Assembly (NCBI GenBank): GCA_042408595.1 | Contig: JBHOQX010000087.1 | Span: forward strand, 32,257 to 96,256 | Direction: 5' to 3' | Source of the DNA: JBHOQX01 sp042408595 | GTDB taxonomy: Bacteria; Chloroflexota; Chloroflexia; Chloroflexales; Roseiflexaceae | DNA: 64,000 nucleotides | Made by a program: the position numbers and the translations under genes | The notes under the pieces: generated by a model | What the model was told of the DNA's origin: nothing | Databases searched by the model: none | The model's input: only the letters and a program-made list of their open reading frames with translations | Shown here: in pieces, positions 51,936 to 61,214 of the stretch | Numbering within the stretch: position 1 is the first letter of the stretch | Layout: the number at the start of each line of letters is the position of its first letter

Positions 51936-52478
51936 ATGAACCGAACAATGATGGCTGGCCTTTGTCTCGCGCTGGCGCTCCTCGTAGTGGGCTGCGGCGT
52001 GCTCAACCCGCTTACCGGCGGCGACCAGGACATGCGCACCGTCAGCCAGCTCTGGAGCGACGTGCCACAGATGGATGGCCTGACCCCCTCGCAGATGGAC
52101 ATGCCCCTGCCGATCAAACTGATGGCCCGCACTATCATCGGCAACCTGGGGCGGCTGAACAAGGAAGGCCAGGATCGAACGACCGGCACTATCGACTGGC
52201 TCGTTTTCACCAGCAGTAAGCCCGTGAGCGATGTCGCCGATTTCTACACCTCCGACCGCATGGCTTCCAGCGGCTGGGATCGGACGAAGGAGTCCCCATG
52301 TATCAGCGGGGGCGTGCAGGGCATCCCGCAGGTCGGCTTGCTGTGCGCTTTCGCGAAGCAGCAGGGCGGCACGCAGACACAGCTCGCCATCATCGTGACC
52401 CAGGACGACAAGAGCAAAGAGACGAACATCTTCTTCCTGCGCCTCGAGGTGACAGGCACGCCAACGCTGGGCAATTAG
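51936..52478 (+). CDS. Small lipoprotein
   Basis: This is a 180-residue protein with ribosome site CAGGAGG and a lipoprotein signal ending LALALLVVGC. The mature part contains TGTIDWLVFTSSKPVSDVAD and FYTSDRMASSGWD, a pattern shared by uncharacterised bacterial lipoproteins that assess a variable as it moves across time-like indices; no family name is certain. There is an Asp/Lys-rich end (VTQDDKSKETNIFFLRLEV). It is 18 bp upstream of the next lipoprotein gene and likely in one operon with it. Confidence 0.7.
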   Translation: MNRTMMAGLCLALALLVVGCGVLNPLTGGDQDMRTVSQLWSDVPQMDGLTPSQMDMPLPIKLMARTIIGNLGRLNKEGQDRTTGTIDWLVFTSSKPVSDVADFYTSDRMASSGWDRTKESPCISGGVQGIPQVGLLCAFAKQQGGTQTQLAIIVTQDDKSKETNIFFLRLEVTGTPTLGN

Positions 52479-52496
52479 ACGGAGAGGAGCGTTTCC

Positions 52497-53363
52497 ATGA
52501 ACCACACATCCAGATCTCTGCTCACGACCCTGCTGGTCACCGCCGCCATGGCGCTGGCCGCCTGTGGCCAGCCAGCGGCCTCCGCCACGCCGCAGCCCAC
52601 CCCTGCGCCGACGAGCGCGCCGACGAGCCAACCAACCAACCCGCCAATTGCTGCGCCATCACCAACAAAGGCACCCACCCTGGCGCCCTCGCCGACACCT
52701 GCGCCCACCCAACCACCCGCAGCGGTGAGCGGCGGCGATCTGAGCATTGATCAGATGAAGACGATCTTCGAATCGTCGTTCGCTGCATACCCATGGCGCT
52801 GGCGGCAAAGCGTCGTGAACAAGTCCACCCAAGAAACGATCACAGGCGGGGTGATCGAGGTGCAGTCTAGCTCGCGCGTGCACACCGTCACCCCGCACGC
52901 CGAGGTTGCGTCGAATGCCGTGATTGAAAGCATTCTCATCACGCCGACGCTATACATGAAAGCGACCGGCTTGCCCGCCAACGTGCTGGCGCGGGTGGGC
53001 GCGACCGAAGGGCAGTGGCTTAAGGTGCCGAGCGGCAGCCCGCTGGCAAACTACGCGACGTACATTTACCTCCTCGGCAATCCGGCGCAATTGCTCCAGC
53101 AACTCGGTTTCGCCGACTTATTGAAACAGGCGAACCCGAATGCCAAGCCGTATAAGCTGGTTGGGACCGAAACCGTAGGCAGCGTGCGCACGAACGTGTA
53201 CGAAGTCAAAGTCAGCAGCAACGATACGACTGTGACTTATCGCACCTCAGTCGGCGTGAGCGATGGGCGCATATACAAGATGATGTCGGATGGGCAGCTG
53301 CTTACAGCGACGACTATCATCGAGTACGATCCAAGCATCAAGATCGAGCCGCCGGTGCTGTGA
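52497..53363 (+). CDS. Lipoprotein with Pro/Thr linker
   Basis: This is a 288-residue protein with ribosome site GAGAGGAG and lipobox AMALAAC. Residues 27-80 are a Pro/Thr/Ala-rich linker, the usual spacer that lifts a domain off the membrane. The C-terminal domain (about 85-285; WRWRQSVVNKSTQETITGG, EGQWLKVPSGSPLANYATY, VYEVKVSSNDTTVTYRTSVG) resembles LolA/LprG-type folds that sense or carry lipids. That comparison is by pattern only. Confidence 0.65.
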   Translation: MNHTSRSLLTTLLVTAAMALAACGQPAASATPQPTPAPTSAPTSQPTNPPIAAPSPTKAPTLAPSPTPAPTQPPAAVSGGDLSIDQMKTIFESSFAAYPWRWRQSVVNKSTQETITGGVIEVQSSSRVHTVTPHAEVASNAVIESILITPTLYMKATGLPANVLARVGATEGQWLKVPSGSPLANYATYIYLLGNPAQLLQQLGFADLLKQANPNAKPYKLVGTETVGSVRTNVYEVKVSSNDTTVTYRTSVGVSDGRIYKMMSDGQLLTATTIIEYDPSIKIEPPVL

Positions 53364-53432
53364 GACGATCCGACCGCATGCGGCGAAGGGCGCAGGCGAA
53401 CGCAGTCCACCGTCCGCCAGTGAGGTGCTGCC

Positions 53433-53756
53433 ATGAAACGCCGTTCGATCTCCCTTCTCCTTCTGAGCCTGCTGCTCGTGTCGCTCGCCAGCGCGCGCCT
53501 GCCGGCACAGCTATCGCTCGCGCAGGCGGGTACGCCCGGGGGGGTGTGCGGCAGAGTGTTTCCGGCGATCGCCGACGCCAACATCACGCCGCAACAGCCG
53601 GACGCCAACTTCGGCAGCGGGCCGATCAACGTCGCCCAGGGGCCGGGTGGGCAATCGTACGGGCTGCTGGCCTTCGATCTCACAGCCATCCCGCCCGGCG
53701 CGACGATCTATTCCGCACGGCTGGAAGTGGACGTGTTCGAAACGACCACCTTGTCA

Positions 53757-53762
<6 letters not shown>
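53433..53762 (+). pseudogene. N-terminal fragment of DNRLRE-type secreted protein
   Basis: The 109-residue frame has a signal peptide (SISLLLLSLLLVSLASARL) and the start of a DNRLRE-like domain (NFGSGPINVAQGPGGQSYGL, LLAFDLTAIPPGATIYSARL). It stops abruptly after EVDVFETTTLSC, in the middle of a strand where homologues continue. The following coding matter lies in other frames, so I read this as the 5' piece of a broken gene running to 54522. Confidence 0.6.
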
Positions 53763-54522
<760 letters not shown>

Positions 54523-54631
54523 GCGCGTTCCGCGGTGAAGCGATGTGCGCAGGCGCAACGCTCCGGCCATCGCCGCGACCGGATGCAGCCTGGCACGGTG
54601 AGCGGTCAGTGAAGAAAGAAAGGAAACTCGC

Positions 54632-57172
54632 ATGCGAAGCATTCGAACTCGCGTCGTCCAGCTGATCACGGTCCTCCTGCTGGCGCTGGCGGCCACGGGC
54701 GGCGCGCCTGGCGCTCCCCCCGCCAGCGCGGCGACCCGCCCCGCAGCGACCGGGACCATCGCCTACGTCTTCCGGCGCGACACGCCGAACATCCTGAACT
54801 ACCGTGATTTCCTGGTCGGCAAAGGGTACACGGTCACGCTCGTGCCGCTCGGCGCGGTGCTGGGCACCGACTTCGCGAAGTTTGACCTGACCGTGATCGC
54901 CGACGATACCGGCGACCTCAACTCGTGGGGCATCCCGCCCAACACGGCGGCGCAGGTGGCGAAGATCTTGGCGGGCAATAAGCCCATCCTCGGCCTCGGC
55001 GAGGGTGGCTACGCCTTTTTCGGCCAGGTGCCGGATTTCATCGGCTGGCCGCAGGGTTGGCACGGGCCGCAGACGCTGGTGAGACGGTCGGCAAGCGCGC
55101 CAGCGGCGATCTACGCCTCGCTGCCGCCGGACCCGATCAAGGTGTACACGAATCCCAGCAACGCAGTCGGCATCTACCTGGCGTCGGCCCCAGCCGACGT
55201 GAACCCGATCGGGCTGGAGGTGCCCAGCGAGGATCACGCCAGCCTGATCGTTCAAGGCTGCCATTTCTTGTGGGGGTTCAGCGACGAGCCGGCCAAGATG
55301 ACCGGCGACGGGCAGACGCTGCTGGCGAACTACGTCGAGTATGCACGCGTCTTCCAATGCTCGCGGCAGCCGCCGCCGCCGCCGCCGAACACCTGCTTCC
55401 GGCTGGTCAAGAGCGCCGTCCCGAACAATGGGACGACTGTCGCACCGGGCGCAGTGATTCAATATTCGATCGCTTATTCGATCAATCCAGCCGGCGGGCC
55501 GAACTGTCCGCAGGAAGGCCGGCTGGTGGATGTGGTTCCCCCGGATACGGTCTACGTTCCAGGCAGCGCCAGCGACGGCATCTCACCCGCAGCCGACGGC
55601 TCGCTGACGTGGGTCGTCACTGGCTCGGGCGTCAAGACGTTCAAGGTGATCGTGCTCGACACGGCCTGCCGCCCCGCAACGCCGCTCGCTGGCGCGCCCA
55701 GCGGCGTGATCACCAACCAGGCCACGCTGTATCTGCCGCCCTTCGCGCCAGTCACCAGCAACGTCGTCACGCACAAGGTGCAGTGCGGGCCGGTCGGCTT
55801 CCCCAACGACAAGCCACCCTACGCCGAGGACGAGGTCCAGATCAACCCGTACCCGATCATCGCCGGTAAGCCGACCGAGATCAGCGTCAAGGTGCACAAC
55901 AACACCGGCAGCCCTGTGACGGCGGTGGTGCGCTTCCAGGCCAGCCCCGACAAATTCGGTATCGGCCTGTCGTTCAGCGACTTCGCCGCCAAGACGGTTG
56001 TCATTCCGGGCAACAGCACCGTGGTGGTGAAGACGACGACGACGTTCGCCGCGACCGGGCACTACTGCATCCAGATTCGTGTGGATGTGACGGATGCCGC
56101 CGGGCGCGTGACGTCGATCTTCACCCAGCGCAACCTGGATGTGACCGAGGATCTGAAGCCCGGCATGACCGACACACTCACATTCACGGTGAAGAACCCA
56201 GAGTCGTTCGCCGCCACGATCAACCTGGTGGTGATCAACACCTGCCCCGGCTGGACGGCGACGGTCAATCCGGCATCGATAAACCTGCCGCCCGGCGGCA
56301 CGACCACGGCACAGTTGCTCGTCACGCCGCCCAATCCGATCACCTTCGGCAGCGGCTGCCACATCGATGTGCAGGGCTGGCTGGTGGACCCGACGACCAA
56401 CCTGCCCAAGCTGATCGGCGGCATCCGCAAGCTCGACGTGCCGCCCGTCCGCCTGCCGCACCCCGACATCCCATGGGAGGAGCGGGAGATCACGGTCAGC
56501 CCCGACCCGCCGGTGGTCGGCCAGCCGGCGCAGATCTGCGTCGAGCTGCAGAACCCGCTGCCCGTGGCGCGCACGGTGACGCTGGAGTTCGCCGTGGCCG
56601 ACTTCGGCGCGGGCATCCCGTTCACGCCGGTGACGACGCAGAGCTTCACGCTGCCGCCCAACAGCATCGCCACCTACTGCGTGCCATGGACGCCGGCGCC
56701 CGGCGGCACGCTGCACCGCTGCATTCAGGTCACGCTCAAGCAGCCGAACTACTCGGATGATCGTAGCCAGCACAACATCACCCTGGTGCGCCCGCTGCCG
56801 GGCGGCTTCACAACGCTGCGCGTGCCGGCGATCATCCAGAACCCCGACGGCATCACCCATACGCTGCAATTGCAGACCACCCTGCTCGGCATTGACCCAG
56901 CGTGGAAGCTGGACATTCAGACCGAGACGGGCGCGCTGCTGCCCGCCGTGCAGGATATTGGTCCAGGCCAGACGCTCAAGATCCTGATCGGCCTCACGCC
57001 GCGCCCAGGGGCCATGGGCGGCGCGGTCACGGAGAGTCTCCCGGATCCGCGAACCGGGGACGGCAGCAGCGCGCAGGTGAATGTGCTGTTCGATGGCGCG
57101 TCGGTCGGCGGGTTCAGTGTCGAATTCGGCCAGCCGGTGGTCGCCAATCTCCCGATCGTGCGGAGGCAGTGA
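54632..57172 (+). CDS. Large secreted protein with DUF11/Ig-like domains
   Basis: This is an 846-residue protein with a signal peptide (LITVLLLALAATGGAPGAPP). Residues 40-225 look like a flavodoxin- or GATase-like fold (FDLTVIADDTGDLNSWG, NKPILGLGEGGYAFFG), then a DUF11 domain (CFRLVKSAVPNNGTTVAPGA). From about 395 to 820 there are CARDB/Ig-like repeats (KPTEISVKVHNNTGSPVTAV, PGMTDTLTFTVKNPE, VVGQPAQICVELQNPLPVAR). The end is VVANLPIVRRQ. It is probably a surface structural protein. Confidence 0.75.
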   Translation: MRSIRTRVVQLITVLLLALAATGGAPGAPPASAATRPAATGTIAYVFRRDTPNILNYRDFLVGKGYTVTLVPLGAVLGTDFAKFDLTVIADDTGDLNSWGIPPNTAAQVAKILAGNKPILGLGEGGYAFFGQVPDFIGWPQGWHGPQTLVRRSASAPAAIYASLPPDPIKVYTNPSNAVGIYLASAPADVNPIGLEVPSEDHASLIVQGCHFLWGFSDEPAKMTGDGQTLLANYVEYARVFQCSRQPPPPPPNTCFRLVKSAVPNNGTTVAPGAVIQYSIAYSINPAGGPNCPQEGRLVDVVPPDTVYVPGSASDGISPAADGSLTWVVTGSGVKTFKVIVLDTACRPATPLAGAPSGVITNQATLYLPPFAPVTSNVVTHKVQCGPVGFPNDKPPYAEDEVQINPYPIIAGKPTEISVKVHNNTGSPVTAVVRFQASPDKFGIGLSFSDFAAKTVVIPGNSTVVVKTTTTFAATGHYCIQIRVDVTDAAGRVTSIFTQRNLDVTEDLKPGMTDTLTFTVKNPESFAATINLVVINTCPGWTATVNPASINLPPGGTTTAQLLVTPPNPITFGSGCHIDVQGWLVDPTTNLPKLIGGIRKLDVPPVRLPHPDIPWEEREITVSPDPPVVGQPAQICVELQNPLPVARTVTLEFAVADFGAGIPFTPVTTQSFTLPPNSIATYCVPWTPAPGGTLHRCIQVTLKQPNYSDDRSQHNITLVRPLPGGFTTLRVPAIIQNPDGITHTLQLQTTLLGIDPAWKLDIQTETGALLPAVQDIGPGQTLKILIGLTPRPGAMGGAVTESLPDPRTGDGSSAQVNVLFDGASVGGFSVEFGQPVVANLPIVRRQ

Positions 57173-57201
57173 CCCGGATCGTGTGAGCGACCGCGCACGC
57201 A

Positions 57202-57247
57202 GAATCCTCCCGAAGGCCCCTCTCTTGATGCGCCTTCGGGAGGATTC
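57202..57247 (+). terminator. Perfect 16-bp hairpin
   Basis: GAATCCTCCCGAAGGC (57202-57217) and GCCTTCGGGAGGATTC (57232-57247) form a perfect stem with a 14-nt loop, 30 bp after the stop of the large secreted protein. No T-tract follows, so termination is likely but not certain. The rest of the gap 57250-57817 holds a promoter and a structured leader but no gene. Confidence 0.6.
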
Positions 57248-57398
57248 GGATTGTGTAGGGCTCTATGCCGACAGGGAGCGCAGCCCGCTCGTTCAAGCAC
57301 CCGGCGGCAGCGCGGAGCCCACACGTGCGGGACGGGCCCGGCAGCGCTCACCCGCGGCTTCAATCGGCGGGCATGCCCGGGGCACCCTATCTTCTTAC

Positions 57399-57427
57399 TT
57401 GACAGCAGCGCCTGAACCTGCTATGCA
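57399..57427 (+). promoter_or_regulatory. Sigma70-type promoter for the fibre gene
   Basis: TTGACA (57399-57404) and TATGCA (57422-57427) are 17 bp apart. It would start a leader of about 385 nt before the ATG at 57818. The leader contains a hairpin with GCCCC-GTGT-GGGGC inside CATCG/CGATG arms near 57608-57635. Confidence 0.5.
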
Positions 57428-57817
57428 TAAGTCAGGGGTGCGCGCGCTGACCACCACCCCGTAGCGGCTGGATAACCCCATTCGGCCGCAGGTCCGGCGT
57501 GGCGCTCCCGGCACCTCGGAGCGGATACCACCGGACGATGTCCGGCGCTACCATGTGCGGAGAGATCGCCTACTGGTGCAGGTCACCGGTCGCACGGCCC
57601 GGGCACATCGTGCCCCGTGTGGGGCCAGCGATGTGATGGCCCTGCCGTCGACTCCCGGTCAGAGCAGTCCACGACCTGCCCGGCCCAGACGTGTGTGTGA
57701 TCGCATCTGTGCGGCCAGCGACGCACGGTTCGACGCGCCCACCGCCCGGCGCCGCCACCTCAACATCAATGCGCCCCTTCCTGCATTCCGCAGCTCTATT
57801 GCCTGAGGAGGTCTACG

Positions 57818-58102
57818 ATGCACACCCACCCCCCATCCCGACACGGGTTCGGCTGGCGCGTGATCGGTCTCGTGGCAACGCTCGGAACACTGCTGGCGCT
57901 GACGGCCGGCTTGGCGCAGGCCGGCGCCCCGCTGGGCACGGCCTTCACCTACCAGGGGCAGCTCAAGAAGAACGGCGCGTCGGTCAGCGGCACGTGCGAC
58001 TTCCAGTTCAAGCTCTTTGACGCGGCCAGCGCCGGGACGCAAGTCGGGAGTGCGGTGAGCGCCAATGCGGTGCCAGTGATGAATGGGTTGTTCACGGTGT
58101 AG
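57818..58102 (+). pseudogene. N-terminal piece of S74 fibre gene, ended by in-frame amber
   Basis: The 94-residue frame has ribosome site GAGGAGG and a signal peptide (VIGLVATLGTLLALTAGLAQ). The mature start, GTAFTYQGQLKKNGASVSGT and CDFQFKLFDA, is the usual N-terminal domain of these fibres. The frame ends at TAG 58100-58102, after NGLFTV, and the same frame then continues LDFGAGAFSGDARWLEVAVK, where relatives read on without a break. A single C-to-T change in a CAG codon explains it. Confidence 0.7.
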
Positions 58103-59539
58103 CTCGACTTCGGCGCGGGGGCCTTCAGCGGCGACGCGCGCTGGCTGGAGGTGGCGGTCAAGTGCGCCGGCGACAGCGCGTTCACCACCCTCACCCCGCG
58201 TCAGGCGCTCACGGCGACACCCTACGCACTGCACGCCCGCAACAACTGGGCGCTGAACGGCAACGCCGGCACGGCGGCAGGGACGAACTTCCTGGGCACG
58301 ACCGATAATCAGCCGTTAGAACTCAAGGTGAACAACCAGCGCGCACTGCGCCTGGAGCCGGACACGACGAGCAGCGCCAACAAGCCCAATGTGATCGGCG
58401 GCTCGGCGGGCAACACGGTGACGAGCGGCAAGGTGGCGGCGACGATCGGCGGCGGGGGCGACCCGAGCGACCCGAGCTGCAGTGGGCCGTGTGTGAACAA
58501 AGTGACGGCCAGCTACGGCACGGTGGGGGGCGGCAGCGGCAACGAAGTGAACGGGCAATCGGGCTTCGTTGGCGGGGGCTACCAGAACAAGGCCAGCAAC
58601 TTCAACGCCACGGTTGGTGGGTGCTACGGCAACACCGCCAGCGGTCTATATGCCACCGTGGGCGGGGGCGTTGGCAACACCGCCAGCGGCGATAGGTCCA
58701 CCGTGGGCGGGGGCGCTGGCAACACCGCCAGCGGCCTATATGCCACCGTGGGCGGGGGCGCTGGCAACACCGCCAGCGGCCAATCTGCCACCGTGGCCGG
58801 GGGCTTTGGCAACACCGCCAGCGGCACCGATGCCACCGTGGCCGGAGGCGCGTTCAATGAAACCGCTGGAGGCGGCAGTTTCGTCGCCGGACGATACGCG
58901 AAAAACTCAAACGCCAACCACAACGGCGTCTTCCTCTTTGCCGACAGTTCGAGCGCTAGCAACTTCTCCTCCACCGCCGCCAACCAGTTCCGCGTGCGCG
59001 CCACGGGCGGGGTGCAATTCGTCACCGGTATCGATGGCTCTGGCAACCCAACCGCTGGGGTGGAAGTCGCGTCCGGCGGCGGCTCCTGGTCGTCGCTCAG
59101 CGACCGGGCGGCCAAGGCCAACCTCGCCCCGGTGGACAGGCGGGCGATTCTGGAGCAGGTGGCGCGGCTGCCGATCCAGACCTGGAACTACACCACACAG
59201 GATCCATCCATCCGCCACATCGGGCCGATGGCGCAGGACTTCTACGCGGCGTTCGGGGTCGGCGAGGACGACCGGCACATCAGCACCGTCGACGCCGACG
59301 GGGTGGCGCTGGCGGCTATTCAGGGGCTGTACCAGCAGAACCAGGAGTTACAGCAGGAAAACGCAGCGCTACGGTCGCGGCTGGACACACTGGAGGCGCG
59401 CCTGGCAGCGCTGGAGCGCGGGGGCGCGAGGGCCGCGGATGCGCCACTGGGCGCATTGGGCTGGCCTGGGGTAGGGCTGGCGCTGGCCGGGCTCGGTGGG
59501 GTAGCCTGGGCCGCCCGCCGCAACGCCAAACCACGGTGA
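58103..59539 (+). CDS. Head-repeat fibre with S74 chaperone domain (after amber codon)
   Basis: This is the same frame as the preceding piece; a GTG at 58151 could allow restart (462 residues). Five near-identical 15-residue head repeats (GNTASGLYATVGGGA type) are like trimeric adhesin heads. A C-terminal intramolecular chaperone (peptidase S74) begins SLSDRAAKANLAPVDRRAIL; the serine at codon 59099 and the nearby lysine are the expected self-cleavage pair. A coiled coil (ELQQENAALRSRLDTLEARL) and a final hydrophobic segment (GWPGVGLALAGLGGVAWAAR) follow. With signal peptide and membrane tail this is a cell-surface fibre, not a phage spike. Confidence 0.7.
   Translation, partial: LDFGAGAFSGDARWLEVAVKCAGDSAFTTLTPRQALTATPYALHARNNWALNGNAGTAAGTNFLGTTDNQPLELKVNNQRALRLEPDTTSSANKPNVIGGSAGNTVTSGKVAATIGGGGDPSDPSCSGPCVNKVTASYGTVGGGSGNEVNGQSGFVGGGYQNKASNFNATVGGCYGNTASGLYATVGGGVGNTASGDRSTVGGGAGNTASGLYATVGGGAGNTASGQSATVAGGFGNTASGTDATVAGGAFNETAGGGSFVAGRYAKNSNANHNGVFLFADSSSASNFSSTAANQFRVRATGGVQFVTGIDGSGNPTAGVEVASGGGSWSSLSDRAAKANLAPVDRRAILEQVARLPIQTWNYTTQDPSIRHIGPMAQDFYAAFGVGEDDRHISTVDADGVALAAIQGLYQQNQELQQENAALRSRLDTLEARLAALERGGARAADAPLGALGWPGVGLALAGLGGVAWAARRNAKPR
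58628..58852 (+). repeat. Five tandem 45-bp repeats
   Basis: Units start at 58628, 58673, 58718, 58763 and 58808. Each encodes GNTASG followed by a variable dipeptide and a TV(G/A)GG core. The DNA is nearly identical between units (GGCAACACCGCCAGCGG starts each one), so copy number could change by slippage or recombination, altering fibre length without shifting frame. Confidence 0.8.
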
Positions 59540-59568
59540 TCGCCATGCGCGAACCACGGAGGAGAACC

Positions 59569-59841
59569 GTGACCAAAACACGACGCATCGCCCTGACCGC
59601 GGCGCTGCTGGCTGTGCTGCTGGTTTCTGGGCTGTCGGCGCTGGCGCAGAGCGGCTACGACCTGAGCTGGTGGACGGTGGACGGCGGCGGCGCCACCGCC
59701 AGCACGGGGGGCGGGTATGAGCTGGGCGGCACGGCCGGCCAGCCGGACGCTGGTCTGCTGAGCGGCGGCAGCTATGCACTCAGCGGCGGGTTCTGGTATG
59801 GTGGTGGGGCGCGGCTGTATCTGCCGGTGGTGATTCGCTAG
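59569..59841 (+). CDS. Small secreted protein with C-terminal YLPVVIR tail
   Basis: The GTG at 59569 is chosen because GGAGGAGA lies just upstream, and the ATG at 59545 has no ribosome site. The product is 90 residues. Signal peptide (ALTAALLAVLLVSGLSALAQ), then a short domain with repeated glycine motifs (DLSWWTVDGGGATAST, YELGGTAGQPDAG, YALSGGFWYGGG) and the terminal ARLYLPVVIR. Proteins of this kind are frequent in Chloroflexi; function unknown. It follows the fibre gene by 29 bp and may be cotranscribed. Confidence 0.7.
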   Translation: MTKTRRIALTAALLAVLLVSGLSALAQSGYDLSWWTVDGGGATASTGGGYELGGTAGQPDAGLLSGGSYALSGGFWYGGGARLYLPVVIR

Positions 59842-59843
59842 TT

Positions 59844-59886
59844 GGGGAGGGGGCGGCAGGCACGGCGCGCCCGCCGCCCCCGCCCC
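59844..59886 (+). terminator. GC-rich terminator-like stem
   Basis: GGGGAGGGGGCGGC (59844-59857) pairs with GCCGCCCCCGCCCC (59873-59886) at 13 of 14 positions, directly after the stop codon of the small secreted protein. No T-tract is present. The rest of 59887-60165 shows no gene. Confidence 0.5.
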
Positions 59887-60165
59887 CTGCTCCGGCAGAG
59901 TGGGGTATCGAACGCGTACCGGTCATCGGCACGACCCCACCCGTCGCTCCTTGCCACGCGTCTGGTATGCCCCCTTTCTCACCTTGGCAGCGCAGGACAG
60001 GGAGGAGAGCCGCGGCCATCCGGCTCGCTAGCGGGCCGCGCCGCTAGCAGACGACCACCCGCGCGGCCGCGCGGCGCCCGCACGTGTGAGGCGTGCCCGG
60101 CGGACTGTGCCTGAGAAGCCCTCGGCCGCGGAGCACGCACGCGCCCTGTCACGCGACGCCCCCAG

Positions 60166-60194
60166 TTGACATTCTCTCGTCTGTCTGCTACAAT
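60166..60194 (+). promoter_or_regulatory. Consensus sigma70 promoter of the catabolic operon
   Basis: TTGACA (60166-60171) and TACAAT (60189-60194) are exactly 17 bp apart, the best promoter seen in the window. The -10 overlaps the first GntR operator, so repressor binding would block RNA polymerase. The leader to the GntR ATG is about 140 nt. Confidence 0.75.
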
Positions 60195-60204
60195 TGTATA
60201 CAAT
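60193..60204 (+). promoter_or_regulatory. GntR-type operator 1
   Basis: The perfect 12-bp palindrome ATTGTATACAAT overlaps the promoter -10 and likely start point. Short palindromes of this TTGTATACAA type are bound by FCD-class GntR repressors, and the gene downstream encodes one, so autoregulation is likely. Confidence 0.65.
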
Positions 60205-60328
60205 CACCTGACAACCACCGCGTTTGATCACACGTGCCGTAGGCGGTTTGCGCTCCTCAATCTGGCTTTAGATTAGAATAGTCCAGCCAATATCCGGGTC
60301 TGCGCAGAACGGCGGCCTGGCCGAATAT

Positions 60329-60338
60329 TTGTATACAA
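60329..60338 (+). promoter_or_regulatory. GntR-type operator 2
   Basis: TTGTATACAA, identical to the core of operator 1, ends 3 bp before the regulator ATG. The centres are 135 bp apart, allowing looping or a roadblock to transcription. Confidence 0.6.
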
Positions 60339-60341
60339 TCC

Positions 60342-61070
60342 ATGCCTGAGACCACACACGCCCTCGAGCCCGTGTCGCCCGACCCGGTATACCTTGCGTT
60401 GCGCCGTCTGATCATCGAAGGGCGCTACGCGCCCGGGGCGCGGCTGGTGGAAGAGCGCATCGCCCAGGACCTGGGCGTGAGCCGGACGCCAGTGCGCCAG
60501 GCGCTGGCCCGCGTCGCGGCTGAGGGTCTGGTGCGCATCTACCCGAATCGCGGCGCGGTCGTCCGCACGTTCAGCCGCGAAGATCTGGTCCAGGCGTTCG
60601 AACTGCGGGCGGTGCTGGAGGGGCACGCCGCCGCCAGCGCCGCCGCGCGCATCACCACTACGCAGCTCGCCAGGCTGGAGGAGGCCATCCAGGCGCTCGA
60701 GGACTCGCTGGCGCGGCGGTTCGACAGCCGACAGGCCGAGGTGCATTTCCTGGTCGAGCAGAATCAGCGCTTCCACAGCACAATCATCGGCGCCAGCGGC
60801 AACCAGCGCCTGGCCGATATCCTGCCCCAGGTGGTAGACGTGCCGCTCCAGTTTCGCTCGTTCTACTGGTACAGCCCAGAGGAGCGCCGTATCTCGAATT
60901 TCTTCCACCGCAGCATCGCCAACGCCCTGCACCGGCGCGAGCCGGAGCGGGCGCGGGCCATGATGACGGAGCATATCTTCCACGGGCGCGATTTCCTGCT
61001 CAAAAGCCTGGAGGAAGCCGGGGAAGGGCACCGGGCGGAGGGCGAGCGGGGGCTATCAAATGATGAATGA
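60342..61070 (+). CDS. GntR-family (FCD) transcriptional regulator
   Basis: This is a 242-residue protein. The N-terminal winged helix is typical (LIIEGRYAPGARLVEERIAQ, DLGVSRTPVRQALARVAAEG, LVRIYPNRGAVVRTF). The C-terminal FCD domain (about 85-225; FELRAVLEGHAAASAAARI, FHSTIIGASGNQRLADIL, MTEHIFHGRDFLL) would bind a small organic acid through a metal site. It probably represses the CoA transferase and lyase genes downstream and its own promoter. Confidence 0.9.
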   Translation: MPETTHALEPVSPDPVYLALRRLIIEGRYAPGARLVEERIAQDLGVSRTPVRQALARVAAEGLVRIYPNRGAVVRTFSREDLVQAFELRAVLEGHAAASAAARITTTQLARLEEAIQALEDSLARRFDSRQAEVHFLVEQNQRFHSTIIGASGNQRLADILPQVVDVPLQFRSFYWYSPEERRISNFFHRSIANALHRREPERARAMMTEHIFHGRDFLLKSLEEAGEGHRAEGERGLSNDE

Positions 61071-61214
61071 AAAATGAGGAATGGCCATTCGCCGGTATGA
61101 CCGTCTGACCGTTTGTGATTGCAGAGTGCAGCTTGCCCGACCCTCTGAGATCTGACAGTCTGGCTTCTGCCTGCTGCTCGTCTGGCTTCCATCCGTCTGA
61201 CTTCTAGGAACACC
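61071..61214. repeat. Low-complexity spacer
   Basis: There is no gene in this 144-bp stretch. It is built from short words (GACCGTCTGACCG, ATCTGACAGTCTGGCTTCTG, CGTCTGGCTTCCATCCGTCT) of the same kind as 41457-41560 and 38532-38675. It lies between gntR and the CoA transferase gene, within the likely operon. Confidence 0.5.

Noticed and set aside
58628..58852. CRISPR-like array
   Set aside because: Units are contiguous, lack unique spacers and encode in-frame protein repeats.
58151..59539. Prophage tail spike (S74 domain)
   Set aside because: Signal peptide upstream, C-terminal membrane segment and absence of phage genes nearby point to a cellular surface fibre.
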